NCBI RefSeq assembly: GCF_004006015.1
Contig: NZ_CP034766.1
Coordinates: forward strand, 1,054,001-1,118,000
Origin: Rhodococcus sp. X156
GTDB lineage: Bacteria > Actinomycetota > Actinomycetes > Mycobacteriales > Mycobacteriaceae
Reading direction: 5' to 3'
DNA: 64,000 nucleotides
Shown: positions 9,217 to 18,057 of the stretch, one piece after another
Position numbering within the stretch: position 1 is the first letter of the stretch
Layout of the letters: every line of letters begins with the position of its first letter
The notes under the pieces: generated by a model
Told to the model about the DNA's origin: nothing
The model's database searches: none
Seen by the model: only the letters and a program-made list of their open reading frames with translations
Made by a program: the position numbers and the translations under genes

Positions 9217-10254
9217 ATGGCTCAAGCACCCGACCGCAACAAGGCGCTCGACCTGGCCCTGGCGCAGATCGACAAGAACTTCGGCAAGGGCTCGGTGATG
9301 CGTCTCGGTGACGAGGCCCGCGTGCCCATCGCCGTCATCCCCACCGGCTCCCTCGCGCTGGACGTCGCGCTCGGCATCGGCGGCCTGCCCCGTGGCCGGG
9401 TCATCGAGATCTACGGCCCGGAGTCCTCCGGCAAGACCACCGTCGCCCTGCACGCCGTGGCCCAGGCGCAGAAGGCCGGCGGCATCGCCGCCTTCGTCGA
9501 CGCCGAGCACGCGCTCGACCCCGACTACGCGCAGAAGCTGGGCGTGGACACCGACGCGCTGCTGGTCTCCCAGCCTGACACCGGGGAGCAGGCCCTGGAG
9601 ATCGCGGACATGCTGATCCGCTCCGGTGCGCTGGACATCCTGGTCATCGACTCCGTGGCGGCCCTGGTGCCCCGCGCCGAGATCGAGGGCGAGATGGGGG
9701 ACAGCCACGTCGGCCTGCAGGCCCGGCTGATGAGCCAGGCCCTGCGCAAGATGACCGGCGCGATGAGCAACTCCGGCACCACGGTGATCTTCATCAACCA
9801 GCTGCGCGAGAAGATCGGCGTCATGTTCGGCTCGCCGGAGACCACCACCGGTGGCAAGGCGCTCAAGTTCTACGCCTCGGTCCGCATGGACATCCGGCGC
9901 ATCGAGACCCTGAAGGACGGCACCGACGCCGTGGGCAACCGCACCCGCGTCAAGGTGGTCAAGAACAAGGTGGCCCCGCCCTTCAAGCAGGCGGAGTTCG
10001 ACATCCTCTACGGCCACGGCATCAGCCGGGAGGGTTCGCTCGTCGACATGGGCGTCGAGCACGGCATCGTCCGCAAGTCGGGTGCTTGGTACACCTACGA
10101 GGGTGACCAGCTGGGTCAGGGCAAGGAGAACGCCCGCAAGTTCCTGCTGGAGAACCCCGACGTCGGCAACGACATCGAGAAGAGGGTCAAGGAGAAGCTC
10201 GGCATCGGCGCCGTGGTCACCGACGAGGTGGCCCCCGCACCGGTCGACTTCTGA
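9217..10254 (+). CDS. recA: Recombinase RecA
   Basis: A 345-residue RecA, the DNA-dependent ATPase that catalyses strand exchange and activates LexA self-cleavage. The Walker A motif GPESSGKTT is at residues 67-75; the Walker B region [10 protein letters not shown] and the DNA-binding L2 region with [14 protein letters not shown] are intact. The sequence is continuous, so unlike M. tuberculosis recA it has no intein. The ATG at 9217 follows CGAGGAGACCCCG, a good ribosome-binding site. An SOS box lies upstream and recX follows 5 bp downstream, so the two are surely co-transcribed. Confidence 0.99.
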   Translation: MAQAPDRNKALDLALAQIDKNFGKGSVMRLGDEARVPIAVIPTGSLALDVALGIGGLPRGRVIEIYGPESSGKTTVALHAVAQAQKAGGIAAFVDAEHALDPDYAQKLGVDTDALLVSQPDTGEQALEIADMLIRSGALDILVIDSVAALVPRAEIEGEMGDSHVGLQARLMSQALRKMTGAMSNSGTTVIFINQLREKIGVMFGSPETTTGGKALKFYASVRMDIRRIETLKDGTDAVGNRTRVKVVKNKVAPPFKQAEFDILYGHGISREGSLVDMGVEHGIVRKSGAWYTYEGDQLGQGKENARKFLLENPDVGNDIEKRVKEKLGIGAVVTDEVAPAPVDF

Positions 10255-10259
10255 GCACG

Positions 10260-10760
10260 GTGAGCACTGAGGAGGACGTCCGCGAGGCGTGCCTACAGCT
10301 GCTCACCGTCCGGCAGCGCAGCCGCGCCGAGCTCGAGCAGCGGCTGCGTCGCAAGGGCTTCGAGGACGACCACATCGCACCGGTGCTGGACAAGCTCACC
10401 GAGGTCGAGCTGATCGACGACCAGGCGTTCGCCCGCACCTGGGTGCAGTCGCGGCACGAGTACTCCGGCAAGGGCAAGCGTGCGCTGGCCGCCGAGCTGC
10501 GGCTCAAGGGTGTGGCGGACTCCGTCGCCGCGGAGGCGCTGAGCCACGTCGACGAGGAGTCCGAGGAGCTGCGGGCGCGCGAGCTGGTGCGCAAGCGGCT
10601 GCGCACGCTCACGGTGGACGACACCGCTGCGGCCACCCGCAAGCTGGTGGGCATGCTCGCCCGCCGCGGGTACAGCCAGGGGCTGGCGTTCCGGGTGGTC
10701 TCCGACGAGCTCACCGCGGCAGGCGCAGCCACGGACGAGTACACCGAGGACAGTCCGTAG
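10260..10760 (+). CDS. recX: Regulatory protein RecX
   Basis: A 166-residue RecX, the small helical protein that binds within the RecA filament groove and inhibits RecA. It shows the family's tandem three-helix repeats, with the pattern RSRAELEQRLRRKGF, then LIDDQAFARTWVQSR, then ARRGYSQGLAFRVVSDEL. The GTG start at 10260 lies 5 bp after the recA stop, giving transcriptional and probably translational coupling. RecX would rise together with RecA during SOS and limit its activity. Confidence 0.96.
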   Translation: MSTEEDVREACLQLLTVRQRSRAELEQRLRRKGFEDDHIAPVLDKLTEVELIDDQAFARTWVQSRHEYSGKGKRALAAELRLKGVADSVAAEALSHVDEESEELRARELVRKRLRTLTVDDTAAATRKLVGMLARRGYSQGLAFRVVSDELTAAGAATDEYTEDSP

Positions 10761-10770
10761 GCTTTTGCCC

Positions 10771-11502
10771 ATGGGGCAACCGACGACCAACACCGACAAG
10801 CTCCCCGACGTCAGGGTCCCGCGGTGGGTGCCGCCGGTCCTGGTGCTGGGTCTGCTGGTCCTGTGGGTCCAGGTGGTGTGGGGTGGCCCGATCATCACCC
10901 TGGACGAGGCGGTGCAGCGCCACTTCGCCACCCGGCAGAACACCCCGTGGGCTGAGCTGGCGCAGGTCATCACCCACCTGGGCGACCCACCGGTGGCCAT
11001 CTTCCTGCTGCTGCTCGGAGTCGCCGTGCTCTGCGGGCGACGCCAGTACTGGGTGCCGATGATCTTCGCGGGCAGCGCATCGTTGCTGCTGGTGGTGGCC
11101 GTGCTCTCGCTCAAGCACCTGGTCGGGCGCCCCGGCCTCGACGGGGAGTCAGGCGTGCTCTGGCCCTCCGGGCACACCACTACCGCCACCGTGGTCTACG
11201 GCGTCGTCGCGTGCCTGCTCGCCCCGCGCTGGCGACGGTCGGCGTGGGCGCTCGCCGTGGGAGTGCCGGCGCTGGTCGGGGTGTCGTTGGTGGTGCGTGA
11301 CTTCCACTGGGTGGCCGACGTGCTCGCCGGCTGGCTGCTGGGACCGCTGCTGATCATCGCTGCCGCGGCCCTCACCCGGGCCTGGGTGCGGGCGGTTCCC
11401 ACCACTGGCCAGCTGGCTGCAGCCGTGGAGCCAACCGCCGCCGAGCCAACCGCCGACGTGTCCGGTGCGCCGCGCCACGACGATGCCCCGGCGCGGCGCT
11501 GA
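10771..11502 (+). CDS. PAP2-superfamily membrane phosphatase
   Basis: A 243-residue membrane protein with about six hydrophobic segments and all three phosphatase motifs of the PAP2 family: KHLVGRP (motif 1), PSGH within WPSGHTTTATVV (motif 2), and RDFHWVADVLAG (motif 3, with the catalytic histidine). Such enzymes dephosphorylate lipid phosphates such as undecaprenyl pyrophosphate or phosphatidic acid at the outer membrane face. The ATG at 10771 is used; TTG at 10765 is an alternative. The C-terminal tail is Ala/Glu/Thr-rich with two EPTA-type repeats. The exact lipid substrate is unknown. Confidence 0.88.
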   Translation: MGQPTTNTDKLPDVRVPRWVPPVLVLGLLVLWVQVVWGGPIITLDEAVQRHFATRQNTPWAELAQVITHLGDPPVAIFLLLLGVAVLCGRRQYWVPMIFAGSASLLLVVAVLSLKHLVGRPGLDGESGVLWPSGHTTTATVVYGVVACLLAPRWRRSAWALAVGVPALVGVSLVVRDFHWVADVLAGWLLGPLLIIAAAALTRAWVRAVPTTGQLAAAVEPTAAEPTADVSGAPRHDDAPARR

Positions 11503-11517
11503 GCGACCACCACCCCA

Positions 11518-12132
11518 CTACCTGCCGGTGGAGCGTCCGAGGCCACCCAGCTGTAGCCGCACCACCGCGAGCTCGGCGGTGGTGCTCCCGGTGGGCACCA
11601 GGACCTTCGGGTGCCGCCGTCCACGCCAGCCGAGCACCAGGTGCCCGTGCCACGGCACCGGCACCGCCCGGTCGTCGACCACCACGGTGCGCACCTCGCG
11701 CGCGGTCCGCAACAGCGCCCACCGCACTCGCCGCCCTCTTCCCGCAGCCACGGCGCCCGACTCGACCACCACCACGGGGCCGCCCAGCACGTCGGTCGGG
11801 GGGCGCTCGGCCAGCGCGTCGGCGGAGGCGGGCGCGTGGTGCGCGCCCAGCGGCACCCATTGTGCGTCTGCTCGCCGCAGCACCTGGACGTGGCGCTGCA
11901 GCGCCCCGGTGGCACCACGTGTCACGAAGACCGTGACCGCCAGGTCGCCGGCGGTGGTCAGGGCCAGGGCGACCCAGTGGCGATCAGGACCCGCCGGACG
12001 GGCGTCTGGCGCACGGTCGTCCGCCCGTCCCCGCGCCAGCAGCCGGACGCTGTGCTCGTACAGCTCCCCGTGCTCGAACGGTTCCGCGTGCTGGAACGGC
12101 TCCCCGGGCTCCAACCACTCACCGTCTGCCAT
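11518..12132 (-). CDS. Hypothetical protein with Glu/His-rich N-terminal repeats
   Basis: A 204-residue protein of no family I recognise. Its N-terminus holds imperfect short repeats (GEPFQHA, EPFEHG, ELYEHS), followed by a mixed region with beta-strand-like stretches (HWVALALTTAGDLAVTVFVTR) and a C-terminus containing two basic patches. No signal peptide or membrane helix is evident. It is tail-to-tail with the PAP2 gene (15 bp gap) and upstream of gluD on the same strand, with gluD ending 27 bp beyond its start. The alternation of hydrophobic and charged residues favours a real gene over the overlapping Arg/Ser-rich plus-strand frame, which looks like a shadow. Confidence 0.6.
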   Translation of the reverse strand: MADGEWLEPGEPFQHAEPFEHGELYEHSVRLLARGRADDRAPDARPAGPDRHWVALALTTAGDLAVTVFVTRGATGALQRHVQVLRRADAQWVPLGAHHAPASADALAERPPTDVLGGPVVVVESGAVAAGRGRRVRWALLRTAREVRTVVVDDRAVPVPWHGHLVLGWRGRRHPKVLVPTGSTTAELAVVRLQLGGLGRSTGR

Positions 12133-12159
12133 GCCGGCAGCCTGCCCGCTGAGCCAGGG

Positions 12160-13068
12160 TCAGGCGTCGGCGCCAGCGGGTGCGGCCTCGGGGGTGGTGC
12201 TGGTGGTGCGGGACACCCGGCGCTGCACCAGCTCGGCCAGCTTGCTCAGCGCGTAGTTGATGAGGATGAACATGACGCCGATCACCAGGTAGGTCTGCAG
12301 CGGGTTGTTCAGGTTCTGGATCAGCAGCCCGCCCTGCTTGAGCAGCTCGATGTAGCCGCCCAGCACCGCGATGAGCGAGGTGTCCTTGAGCACCACCACC
12401 ACCTGGCTGATCAGCGCCGGCAGCATCACCCGGAACGCCTGGGGCAGCAGCACCAGCCGCAGCGTCTGGCCGTTGGTCAGCCCGATCGCCTCGGCCGCCT
12501 CGCGCTGGCCCTTGGGCAGCGACACCACGCCGGAGCGGATGATCTCGGCGAAGATCACCGCGTTGTAGGCCGTCAGGCCGATCACCAGGAACCACAGCAG
12601 CTCACCGCCGGGCCAGGAGGACACGTCCAGGCCGATCTCGGGCAGCAGCTTGGAGGTGAGGTAGATCGTGATGATCACCGGCAGGCCGCGGAACAGCTCC
12701 ACCAGCGCGATCAGCGGGATGCGGGTGACCTTGCCGGCTGACAGCCGGGCCACGCCGATGATGGTGCCCACCACCAGCGACAGCACGATGGCCAGCGCGG
12801 CGGCCTTCAGGGTGTTGGCCAGGCCCTGACCGAGCAAGTTCCACACGTCGGGGAAGTCGGCGTTGGTGGGGTCGAGCAGCGGGGCCCACTTGTCGGACTC
12901 GAACTGGCCGTTGTCGGCCAGCCGCAGCCCCGCCAGCGCCAGCAGCGCCGCGATGGCGACGGCGGCCAGCACGCTGAAGATCAGCACGCGGCGCCGGGTG
13001 CGGGGCCCGGGGACGTCGAAGAGGACCGCGCTGCCGGTGGGCGCGGTACGACTCAGGAGCTTGCTCAT
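12160..13068 (-). CDS. gluD: Glutamate-type ABC transporter permease GluD
   Basis: A 302-residue inner-membrane permease of the polar amino-acid (HisM/GluD) family. After a charged N-terminus and one helix near residues 30-50 come the permease core and the EAA loop (GQREAAEAIGLTNGQTLRLVLLPQ), which contacts the ATPase GluA. Its start codon overlaps the end of gluC by 4 bp (ATG at 13068), the usual mark of translational coupling. It is the last gene of the gluA-gluB-gluC-gluD operon, read leftward. The naming follows Corynebacterium gluABCD; the substrate is glutamate by homology and not proven. Confidence 0.9.
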   Translation of the reverse strand: MSKLLSRTAPTGSAVLFDVPGPRTRRRVLIFSVLAAVAIAALLALAGLRLADNGQFESDKWAPLLDPTNADFPDVWNLLGQGLANTLKAAALAIVLSLVVGTIIGVARLSAGKVTRIPLIALVELFRGLPVIITIYLTSKLLPEIGLDVSSWPGGELLWFLVIGLTAYNAVIFAEIIRSGVVSLPKGQREAAEAIGLTNGQTLRLVLLPQAFRVMLPALISQVVVVLKDTSLIAVLGGYIELLKQGGLLIQNLNNPLQTYLVIGVMFILINYALSKLAELVQRRVSRTTSTTPEAAPAGADA

Positions 13069-13715
13069 CGGGCGATCGCCACCTTGCGCTCGAGGACCTG
13101 CAGCAGCACGCCGGAGGGAATGGTGATGATGAGGTAGCCGATGGCGACACCGACGAACACCGGCAGCGCCGCGTAACCCTGGGCGCTGGTCAGGCTGGCG
13201 CCCACGCTCCACAGGTCACCGGCGACGCCGAGGGCACCGACCACGGCCGAGTTCTTGAACATCGCGATGATGACGCTGCCCAGCGGAGGCACCACGCTGC
13301 GCAGTGCCTGGGGCAGCACCACCAGCGCCAGCACCTGGCTGAAGCCCAGCCCGATGGAGCGGGCAGCCTCGGCCTGCCCCGGCGGCACGGAGTTCACACC
13401 GCTGCGCACCGCCTCGCAGACGAACGCCGAGGTGTAGAGCACCAGGCCGATGAGGCCGAAGGTGAAGTAGCTGGCGTTCACGCCCAGCTCGGGCATGCCG
13501 AAGGCGATGAAGAACAGCACCACGGTCAGCGGGGTGTTGCGGAAGATGGTGACGTAGGCGGTGCCGAACCAGCGCAGCGTGGGAACCGGGGAGACCCGGA
13601 AGGACGCCAGCACGGTGCCGAGCACCAACGAGCCGACCATGGCGAGCATGCAGATCAGGAACGACTTCTGCAGCCCCGACCAGTACAGGTCGAGGTTGTC
13701 GGTGATCGCGTTCAC
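13065..13715 (-). CDS. gluC: Glutamate-type ABC transporter permease GluC
   Basis: A 216-residue permease with about five membrane segments and the EAA loop GQAEAARSIGLGFSQVLALVVLPQ. It forms the channel with GluD and receives substrate from the lipoprotein GluB. The GTG start at 13715 gives MNAITDNLDLYWSGLQKSF, the common start for this family. It is separated from gluB by 97 bp carrying a strong hairpin, and overlaps gluD by 4 bp. Confidence 0.92.
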   Translation of the reverse strand: MNAITDNLDLYWSGLQKSFLICMLAMVGSLVLGTVLASFRVSPVPTLRWFGTAYVTIFRNTPLTVVLFFIAFGMPELGVNASYFTFGLIGLVLYTSAFVCEAVRSGVNSVPPGQAEAARSIGLGFSQVLALVVLPQALRSVVPPLGSVIIAMFKNSAVVGALGVAGDLWSVGASLTSAQGYAALPVFVGVAIGYLIITIPSGVLLQVLERKVAIAR

Positions 13716-13768
13716 GCGCGGGTGCCTCCAGGCGGTGCGGAGCTGGTCATCAGGAGCAGGGGGAGAGC

Positions 13769-13804
13769 CTCGGTGCGGGCCACGTGCGAGCGGCCCGCAC
13801 CGAG
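13769..13804 (-). terminator. Hairpin between gluB and gluC
   Basis: A perfect 13-bp inverted repeat (CTCGGTGCGGGCC at 13769-13781, its complement at 13792-13804) with a 10-base loop lies immediately after the gluB stop codon. There is no U-tract, so it is more likely a 3'-end protector or partial attenuator than a full terminator. Such hairpins after the binding-protein gene commonly raise its expression above that of the permease genes. The repeat is seen; its effect is inferred. Confidence 0.75.
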
Positions 13805-13812
13805 ACGACCAG

Positions 13813-14703
13813 CTAGCTGCAGGCGGCCAGCGCGGGCAGCTCGGGGGTCTGGGCGCCCTCGACCTCGCCGGCGGTGTCCTTCCACGCCTTCTCGTAGGCG
13901 CCGGACTCCTTGGCCTTGGTCAGCTGCTCGTGGATGAACTGGCAGAACGGGACGTCGCCCTTGGCGATGCCGATGCCGTAGGGCTCCTGGGTGAACTGCT
14001 CACCGGTGAGCTTGAAGTCGTCCTTGGCGCCGGCGACGAAGCCCAGCAGGATGACGTTGTCGGTGGTGACAGCCTGCACCTGGCCGGTGCGGAGAGCGTC
14101 GGCGCACTTGGAGTACACGTCGAAGAGGACCACCTGGTTGGGGTTGGCCACGTACTTCTTGATGTTCTCGCCAGGGGTGGAGCCGGTGACCGAGCAAACC
14201 TTGGCGTCGGGGTTGGTCTTCAGCGAGTCCGGGCCGGTGATCGTGGTGTCGTCCTTGTCCACCATCAGCTGCTGGCCGGCGACGTAGTACGGGCCCGCGA
14301 AGGAGACGCGCTCCTTGCGCTTGTCGTTGATGGTGTACGTGGCCACCACCATGTCGACCTTCTTGGTCTCGATGAGCTCCTCGCGGCGGGCCGACGGAGC
14401 CTCGGTGAACTCGATGGCGTCGGGCTGCAGGCCCAGCCCGGCGGCGACGATCTGCGCCATCTGCACGTCGAAGCCCTCGTACTTGCCCGACAGCCCCTGC
14501 TTGCCGAAGCCGGGCTGGTCGAACTTGATGCCGACCCGCAGCTTGCCCGAGCTGGCCACGCTCGCCATGGTGGTGCCCTCGGCGAAGGTGGGCTTGTCGG
14601 CCACCGGCGCCGCGCTCTCGTCACTGCTGCTGCTGCCGCAGGCAGTCATCACCAGGGTGAGCAGCGTGGCACCTGCCGCTGCCTTGATCACTCGACGTCG
14701 CAT
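13813..14703 (-). CDS. gluB: Glutamate-binding lipoprotein GluB
   Basis: A 296-residue extracellular solute-binding lipoprotein of family 3 (polar amino acids). The N-terminus is a lipoprotein signal peptide ending in the lipobox VMTAC, so Cys22 would carry the lipid anchor. The mature part has the standard bilobed binding fold, with KLRVGIKFDQPGFG, the FDVQMAQIVAAGLG helix and the DMVVATYTINDKRKERVSF segment. Two further cysteines near KVCSV and YSKCAD may form a disulphide. It lies between gluA and gluC and delivers substrate to GluCD. Confidence 0.93.
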   Translation of the reverse strand: MRRRVIKAAAGATLLTLVMTACGSSSSDESAAPVADKPTFAEGTTMASVASSGKLRVGIKFDQPGFGKQGLSGKYEGFDVQMAQIVAAGLGLQPDAIEFTEAPSARREELIETKKVDMVVATYTINDKRKERVSFAGPYYVAGQQLMVDKDDTTITGPDSLKTNPDAKVCSVTGSTPGENIKKYVANPNQVVLFDVYSKCADALRTGQVQAVTTDNVILLGFVAGAKDDFKLTGEQFTQEPYGIGIAKGDVPFCQFIHEQLTKAKESGAYEKAWKDTAGEVEGAQTPELPALAACS

Positions 14704-14800
14704 GGTGTTCCCGTTTCTGCTCGTCCGCGATTCGCGGTGGGTGTCGCTCGCCAGGGGTCCTGGTGGCGGTCTGGGGTGCGGAGGCCGGCTGGGCCTTCGG

Positions 14801-15640
14801 TCAGTGGCTGATGATCTTGCTCAGGAAGTCCTTGGCGCGGTCGGAGCTGGGGGAGTCGAAGAAGACGTCGGGAGCGGCGTCCTCCACCACCTGGCCGTCG
14901 GCCATGAACAGCACGCGGTCGGCGGCCCGACGGGCGAAGCCCATCTCGTGGGTCACCACCACCATCGTCATCCCGTCCCTGGCCAGCGACGTCATCACGT
15001 CGAGGACCTCGTTGATCATCTCCGGGTCCAGCGCCGAGGTCGGCTCGTCGAACAGGATCACCTTGGGGTCCATGGCCAGGGCCCGGGCGATGGCCACTCG
15101 CTGCTGCTGACCACCGGAGAGCTGCGCGGGCATCTTGTCGGCCTGCTCGGCGATGCCCACCCGGGCGAGCAGCTCGCGGCCCCGCTCGTTGGCCTTCTGC
15201 TTGCTCAGCTTGCGCACCTTGATCGGCCCGAGCGTGACGTTGTCCAGGACCGTCTTGTGGGCGAAGAGGTTGAACGACTGGAACACCATGCCGACGTCGG
15301 AGCGCAGGGCGGCGAGCGCCTTGCCCTCGTCGGGCAGCGGCACGCCGTCGACGGTGATGGTGCCGCTGTCGATGGTCTCCAGCCGGTTGATGGTGCGGCA
15401 CAAGGTGGACTTGCCCGAACCGGACGGGCCGATCACCACCACGACCTCACCGGTGTGCACGGTGAGGTTGACGTCCTTGAGCACGTGCAGGTCGCCGAAG
15501 TGCTTGTTGACCTCGCTCATCACCACCAGCGGCGCCCCGGTGGACCCGCGGCGGGCGGGCTGGTCCGACGACTTGCCGAGAGGCACAGCGGTGCCGCTCT
15601 GATCGCTGGACGCGTCCTGGGTGGCGTGCGCGTTGGTCAT
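14801..15640 (-). CDS. gluA: Glutamate-type ABC transporter ATPase GluA
   Basis: A 279-residue ABC ATPase that powers the GluBCD importer. Walker A is GPSGSGKST, the Q-loop region is VFQSFNLF, the signature is LSGGQQQRVAIARAL, and Walker B is VILFDEPTSALDP, followed by the H-loop THEMGFA. About 38 N-terminal residues precede the conserved core; the in-frame methionine just before SEVNKHFG is an alternative start. It is the first gene of the operon, divergent from miaB, with about 195 bp between the two starts holding the promoters. Confidence 0.95.
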   Translation of the reverse strand: MTNAHATQDASSDQSGTAVPLGKSSDQPARRGSTGAPLVVMSEVNKHFGDLHVLKDVNLTVHTGEVVVVIGPSGSGKSTLCRTINRLETIDSGTITVDGVPLPDEGKALAALRSDVGMVFQSFNLFAHKTVLDNVTLGPIKVRKLSKQKANERGRELLARVGIAEQADKMPAQLSGGQQQRVAIARALAMDPKVILFDEPTSALDPEMINEVLDVMTSLARDGMTMVVVTHEMGFARRAADRVLFMADGQVVEDAAPDVFFDSPSSDRAKDFLSKIISH

Positions 15641-15834
15641 GGCGGGGAAGGTACCGCAGCGGGAGGCGCCGAGTCGCCCACCGCAGCTGTGTCAGGTAAG
15701 GCGTTATGCAACGTTCACACGAGCACGAGGGGGTCGCCGCCCGCGCGGTGCACGCCACCGCGGGCCGTAGCCTGGCCGGTGTGGAACACGCAGTGACAGG
15801 ATCGGCCGGGTCAGCCGCGCACTCAGCGCTGTCC

Positions 15835-17325
15835 ATGGAAGCGTCAGCGGCACAAGCGATGCCGGCCCAGGGGCAGGGGCGCAGCTACCAGGTGCGCACC
15901 TACGGCTGCCAGATGAACGTGCACGACTCCGAGCGCCTCGCCGGGATGCTGGAGGCCGCCGGCTACACCGCCGCCGACCCGGGTGAGCAGGCTGACGTAG
16001 TGGTGCTCAACACGTGCGCGGTGCGGGAGAACGCCGACAACAAGCTCTACGGCAACCTCGGCCACCTCGCCTCCACCAAGGCCGCGCACCCGGGCATGCA
16101 GATCGCCGTCGGCGGCTGCCTGGCCCAGAAGGACCGCGAGGGCATCGTCAACCGCGCGCCCTGGGTGGACGTGGTGTTCGGCACCCACAACATCGGCTCG
16201 CTGCCCGCCCTGCTGGAGCGCGCTCGGCACAACGAGCAGGCCCAGGTGGAGATCCTGGAGTCCCTCGACGTCTTCCCGTCCGCGCTGCCGGCCAAGCGGG
16301 ACTCCGCCTACTCCGGCTGGGTGTCCATCTCGGTGGGCTGCAACAACACCTGCACCTTCTGCATCGTGCCCTCGCTGCGCGGCACCGAGGTGGACCGCCG
16401 TCCCGGCGACGTGCTCGCCGAGGTGCGCGCCCTGGTGGAGCAGGGGGTGCTGGAGGTCACCCTGCTTGGGCAGAACGTCAACGCCTACGGGGTGTCCTTC
16501 GGCGAGCGCAGCGCCTTCGCCGACCTGCTGCGAGCCTGCGGGCAGGTCGACGGCCTGGAGCGGGTGCGCTTCACCTCCCCGCACCCCCGCGACTTCACCG
16601 AGGACGTCATCCACGCGATGGCCGAGACGCCGAACGTGTGCCCGCAGCTGCACATGCCGCTGCAGTCCGGCTCCGACCGCATCCTCAAGGCCATGCGCCG
16701 CTCCTACCGCAGCGAGCGCTACCTGGGCATCATCGACCGGGTGCGGGAGCTGATGCCGCACGCGGCCATCACCACCGACATCATCGTGGGCTTCCCCGGC
16801 GAGACCGAGCAGGACTTCCAGGACACCCTGGAGGTGGTGCGCCGCTCCCGGTTCGCCAGCGCCTTCACCTTCCAGTACTCCCCGCGTCCGGGGACCCCGG
16901 CGGCCACCATGGGCGAGCAGGTGCCCAAGGAGGTGGTGACCGAGCGCTACGGCCGGCTGACCGCGCTGCAGGAGGAGATCTCGCTGCAGGCCAACCGTGA
17001 CCTCATCGGTACTCGCGTGGAGCTGCTGGTGGCCTCGGGCGAGGGCCGCAAGGACGCCAGCACCGCCCGGCTCAGCGGCCGGGCCCGCGACGGTCGGCTC
17101 GTGCACTTCGCCACCGGTGGGGCCGAGATCCGCCCTGGCGACGTGGTGGAGACGGTGGTGACCTACGCCGCCCCGTTCCACCTGGTGGCCGACGGTGACC
17201 CGTTGTCGCACCGGCGGACCCGGGCCGGGGACAACGCCGCGGCCGCGCGGGCGCCGCAGACCCCCGGCACCGCGACCCCCGGCGTCCTGCTGGGCCTGCC
17301 GGTACCCAGGGCTGCACGCGTCTGA
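15835..17325 (+). CDS. miaB: tRNA-2-methylthio-N6-dimethylallyladenosine synthase MiaB
   Basis: A radical SAM methylthiotransferase that adds a methylthio group to i6A37 of tRNAs, working after MiaA, which is encoded 3 kb downstream. Counting from ATG 15835 (496 residues), the N-terminal UPF0004 domain binds an auxiliary Fe-S cluster via C25, C61 and C95; the radical SAM motif CNNTCTFC is at residues 169-176; a TRAM RNA-binding domain follows near residue 380. The C-terminal tail after the TRAM domain is Ala/Thr/Pro-rich. Other in-frame starts exist at 15706, 15781 and 15859, and none has a strong ribosome-binding site, so the start is uncertain. Confidence 0.95.
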   Translation: MEASAAQAMPAQGQGRSYQVRTYGCQMNVHDSERLAGMLEAAGYTAADPGEQADVVVLNTCAVRENADNKLYGNLGHLASTKAAHPGMQIAVGGCLAQKDREGIVNRAPWVDVVFGTHNIGSLPALLERARHNEQAQVEILESLDVFPSALPAKRDSAYSGWVSISVGCNNTCTFCIVPSLRGTEVDRRPGDVLAEVRALVEQGVLEVTLLGQNVNAYGVSFGERSAFADLLRACGQVDGLERVRFTSPHPRDFTEDVIHAMAETPNVCPQLHMPLQSGSDRILKAMRRSYRSERYLGIIDRVRELMPHAAITTDIIVGFPGETEQDFQDTLEVVRRSRFASAFTFQYSPRPGTPAATMGEQVPKEVVTERYGRLTALQEEISLQANRDLIGTRVELLVASGEGRKDASTARLSGRARDGRLVHFATGGAEIRPGDVVETVVTYAAPFHLVADGDPLSHRRTRAGDNAAAARAPQTPGTATPGVLLGLPVPRAARV

Positions 17326-17389
17326 CCGGACGAGGACACTGGTCTGCGCTGATCTTCTGCGCTGCGCTGCGCTGATCTCTGGAGGAAGT

Positions 17390-17923
17390 GTGGACGACAA
17401 CCGTCGCCGAGAGCTCACCGACGAGGAGCTGCTCGGCATCCGGGACGAGGTCGACTCGGTGGAGCGGCGGGTGACCGGCACCATCGAGCCGGGCCTGCGC
17501 GGCATCGTCATCGCGGTCGCGGTGCTCGCCGGGATCCTGTCGATGATCCTGCCGCAGGCGGGCACCGCCACCGGCTGGGACGTGCTGGTGCACGACGACA
17601 CCGCGGTGGCCGAGGGCGTGATCCTGCCGCTGCGGCTGTTCGCCGGCGGCCTGGTCTTCGTGGTGATCGCCTCCGCCGCGGCGCTGCTGGCCCGGCGCTG
17701 GGTGCTGGCCTGGGTGGCCACCCTGGGCAGCGGCTTCGTGTCCTTCCTGGGCCTGCTCGCGGTGTGGTCCCGCCAGACGCTGGCGGTGGACAGCACCGGT
17801 GGCGGACCCGGCGTGGGTCTGTTCCTGGCCTGGGCCGCGGTGGCGGTGCTGACCTTCCAGTGGCTGCGCATCGTCTGGACCCGGGTGGAGCTCACCCACG
17901 GACGGCCCATCCCCAACAACTAG
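17390..17923 (+). CDS. Conserved membrane protein (Rv2732c-type)
   Basis: A 177-residue protein with a charged N-terminal helix (ELTDEELLGIRDEVDSVERR) followed by four hydrophobic segments. It occupies the slot directly after miaB that Rv2732c holds in M. tuberculosis, where the protein is also an uncharacterised membrane protein. The GTG at 17390 is preceded by a strong GGAGGAA ribosome-binding site. A 19-bp hairpin directly after the stop ends the transcript. Function unknown. Confidence 0.85.
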   Translation: MDDNRRRELTDEELLGIRDEVDSVERRVTGTIEPGLRGIVIAVAVLAGILSMILPQAGTATGWDVLVHDDTAVAEGVILPLRLFAGGLVFVVIASAAALLARRWVLAWVATLGSGFVSFLGLLAVWSRQTLAVDSTGGGPGVGLFLAWAAVAVLTFQWLRIVWTRVELTHGRPIPNN

Positions 17924-17933
17924 TCGGCAGAAC

Positions 17934-17974
17934 CACGGGAGCCGGTCACCGCGATGCGGTGACCGGCTCCCGTG
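17934..17974. terminator. Bidirectional hairpin terminator
   Basis: A perfect 19-bp inverted repeat (CACGGGAGCCGGTCACCGC at 17934-17952 and its complement at 17956-17974) closed by a GAT loop lies between the convergent Rv2732c-like and DUF349 genes. It has no U-tract, as is usual for terminators of high-GC actinobacteria, and it can act in both directions. Confidence 0.88.
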
Positions 17975-17979
17975 CTGTG

Positions 17980-18057
17980 GTGCTGGTTGCTGGAGCGCCT
18001 GCTCCGTGCTGGTTACTGGAGCGCCTGCTCCGTGCTGGTTACTGGAGCGCCTGCTCC
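17980..18057. repeat. Three tandem copies of a 26-bp unit over the DUF349 gene end
   Basis: Three head-to-tail 26-bp units occupy 17980-18005, 18006-18031 and 18032-18057, each beginning GTGCTGGTTRCTGGAGCGCC. Units 2 and 3 are identical; unit 1 differs by one base. On the minus strand each unit reads as the last codons of the DUF349 gene (EQALQ) plus what follows, so the gene's 3' end has been duplicated downstream. Only the innermost copy is used for the real stop (TAA at 18039-18041); unit 1 would read CAA there. Confidence 0.95.

Noticed and set aside
9217-10254. Intein in recA, as in M. tuberculosis
   Set aside because: The protein is uninterrupted at 345 residues with all motifs contiguous.
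17980-18057. CRISPR-like array
   Set aside because: The 26-bp units are directly tandem with no spacers and derive from the DUF349 gene end; no cas genes.
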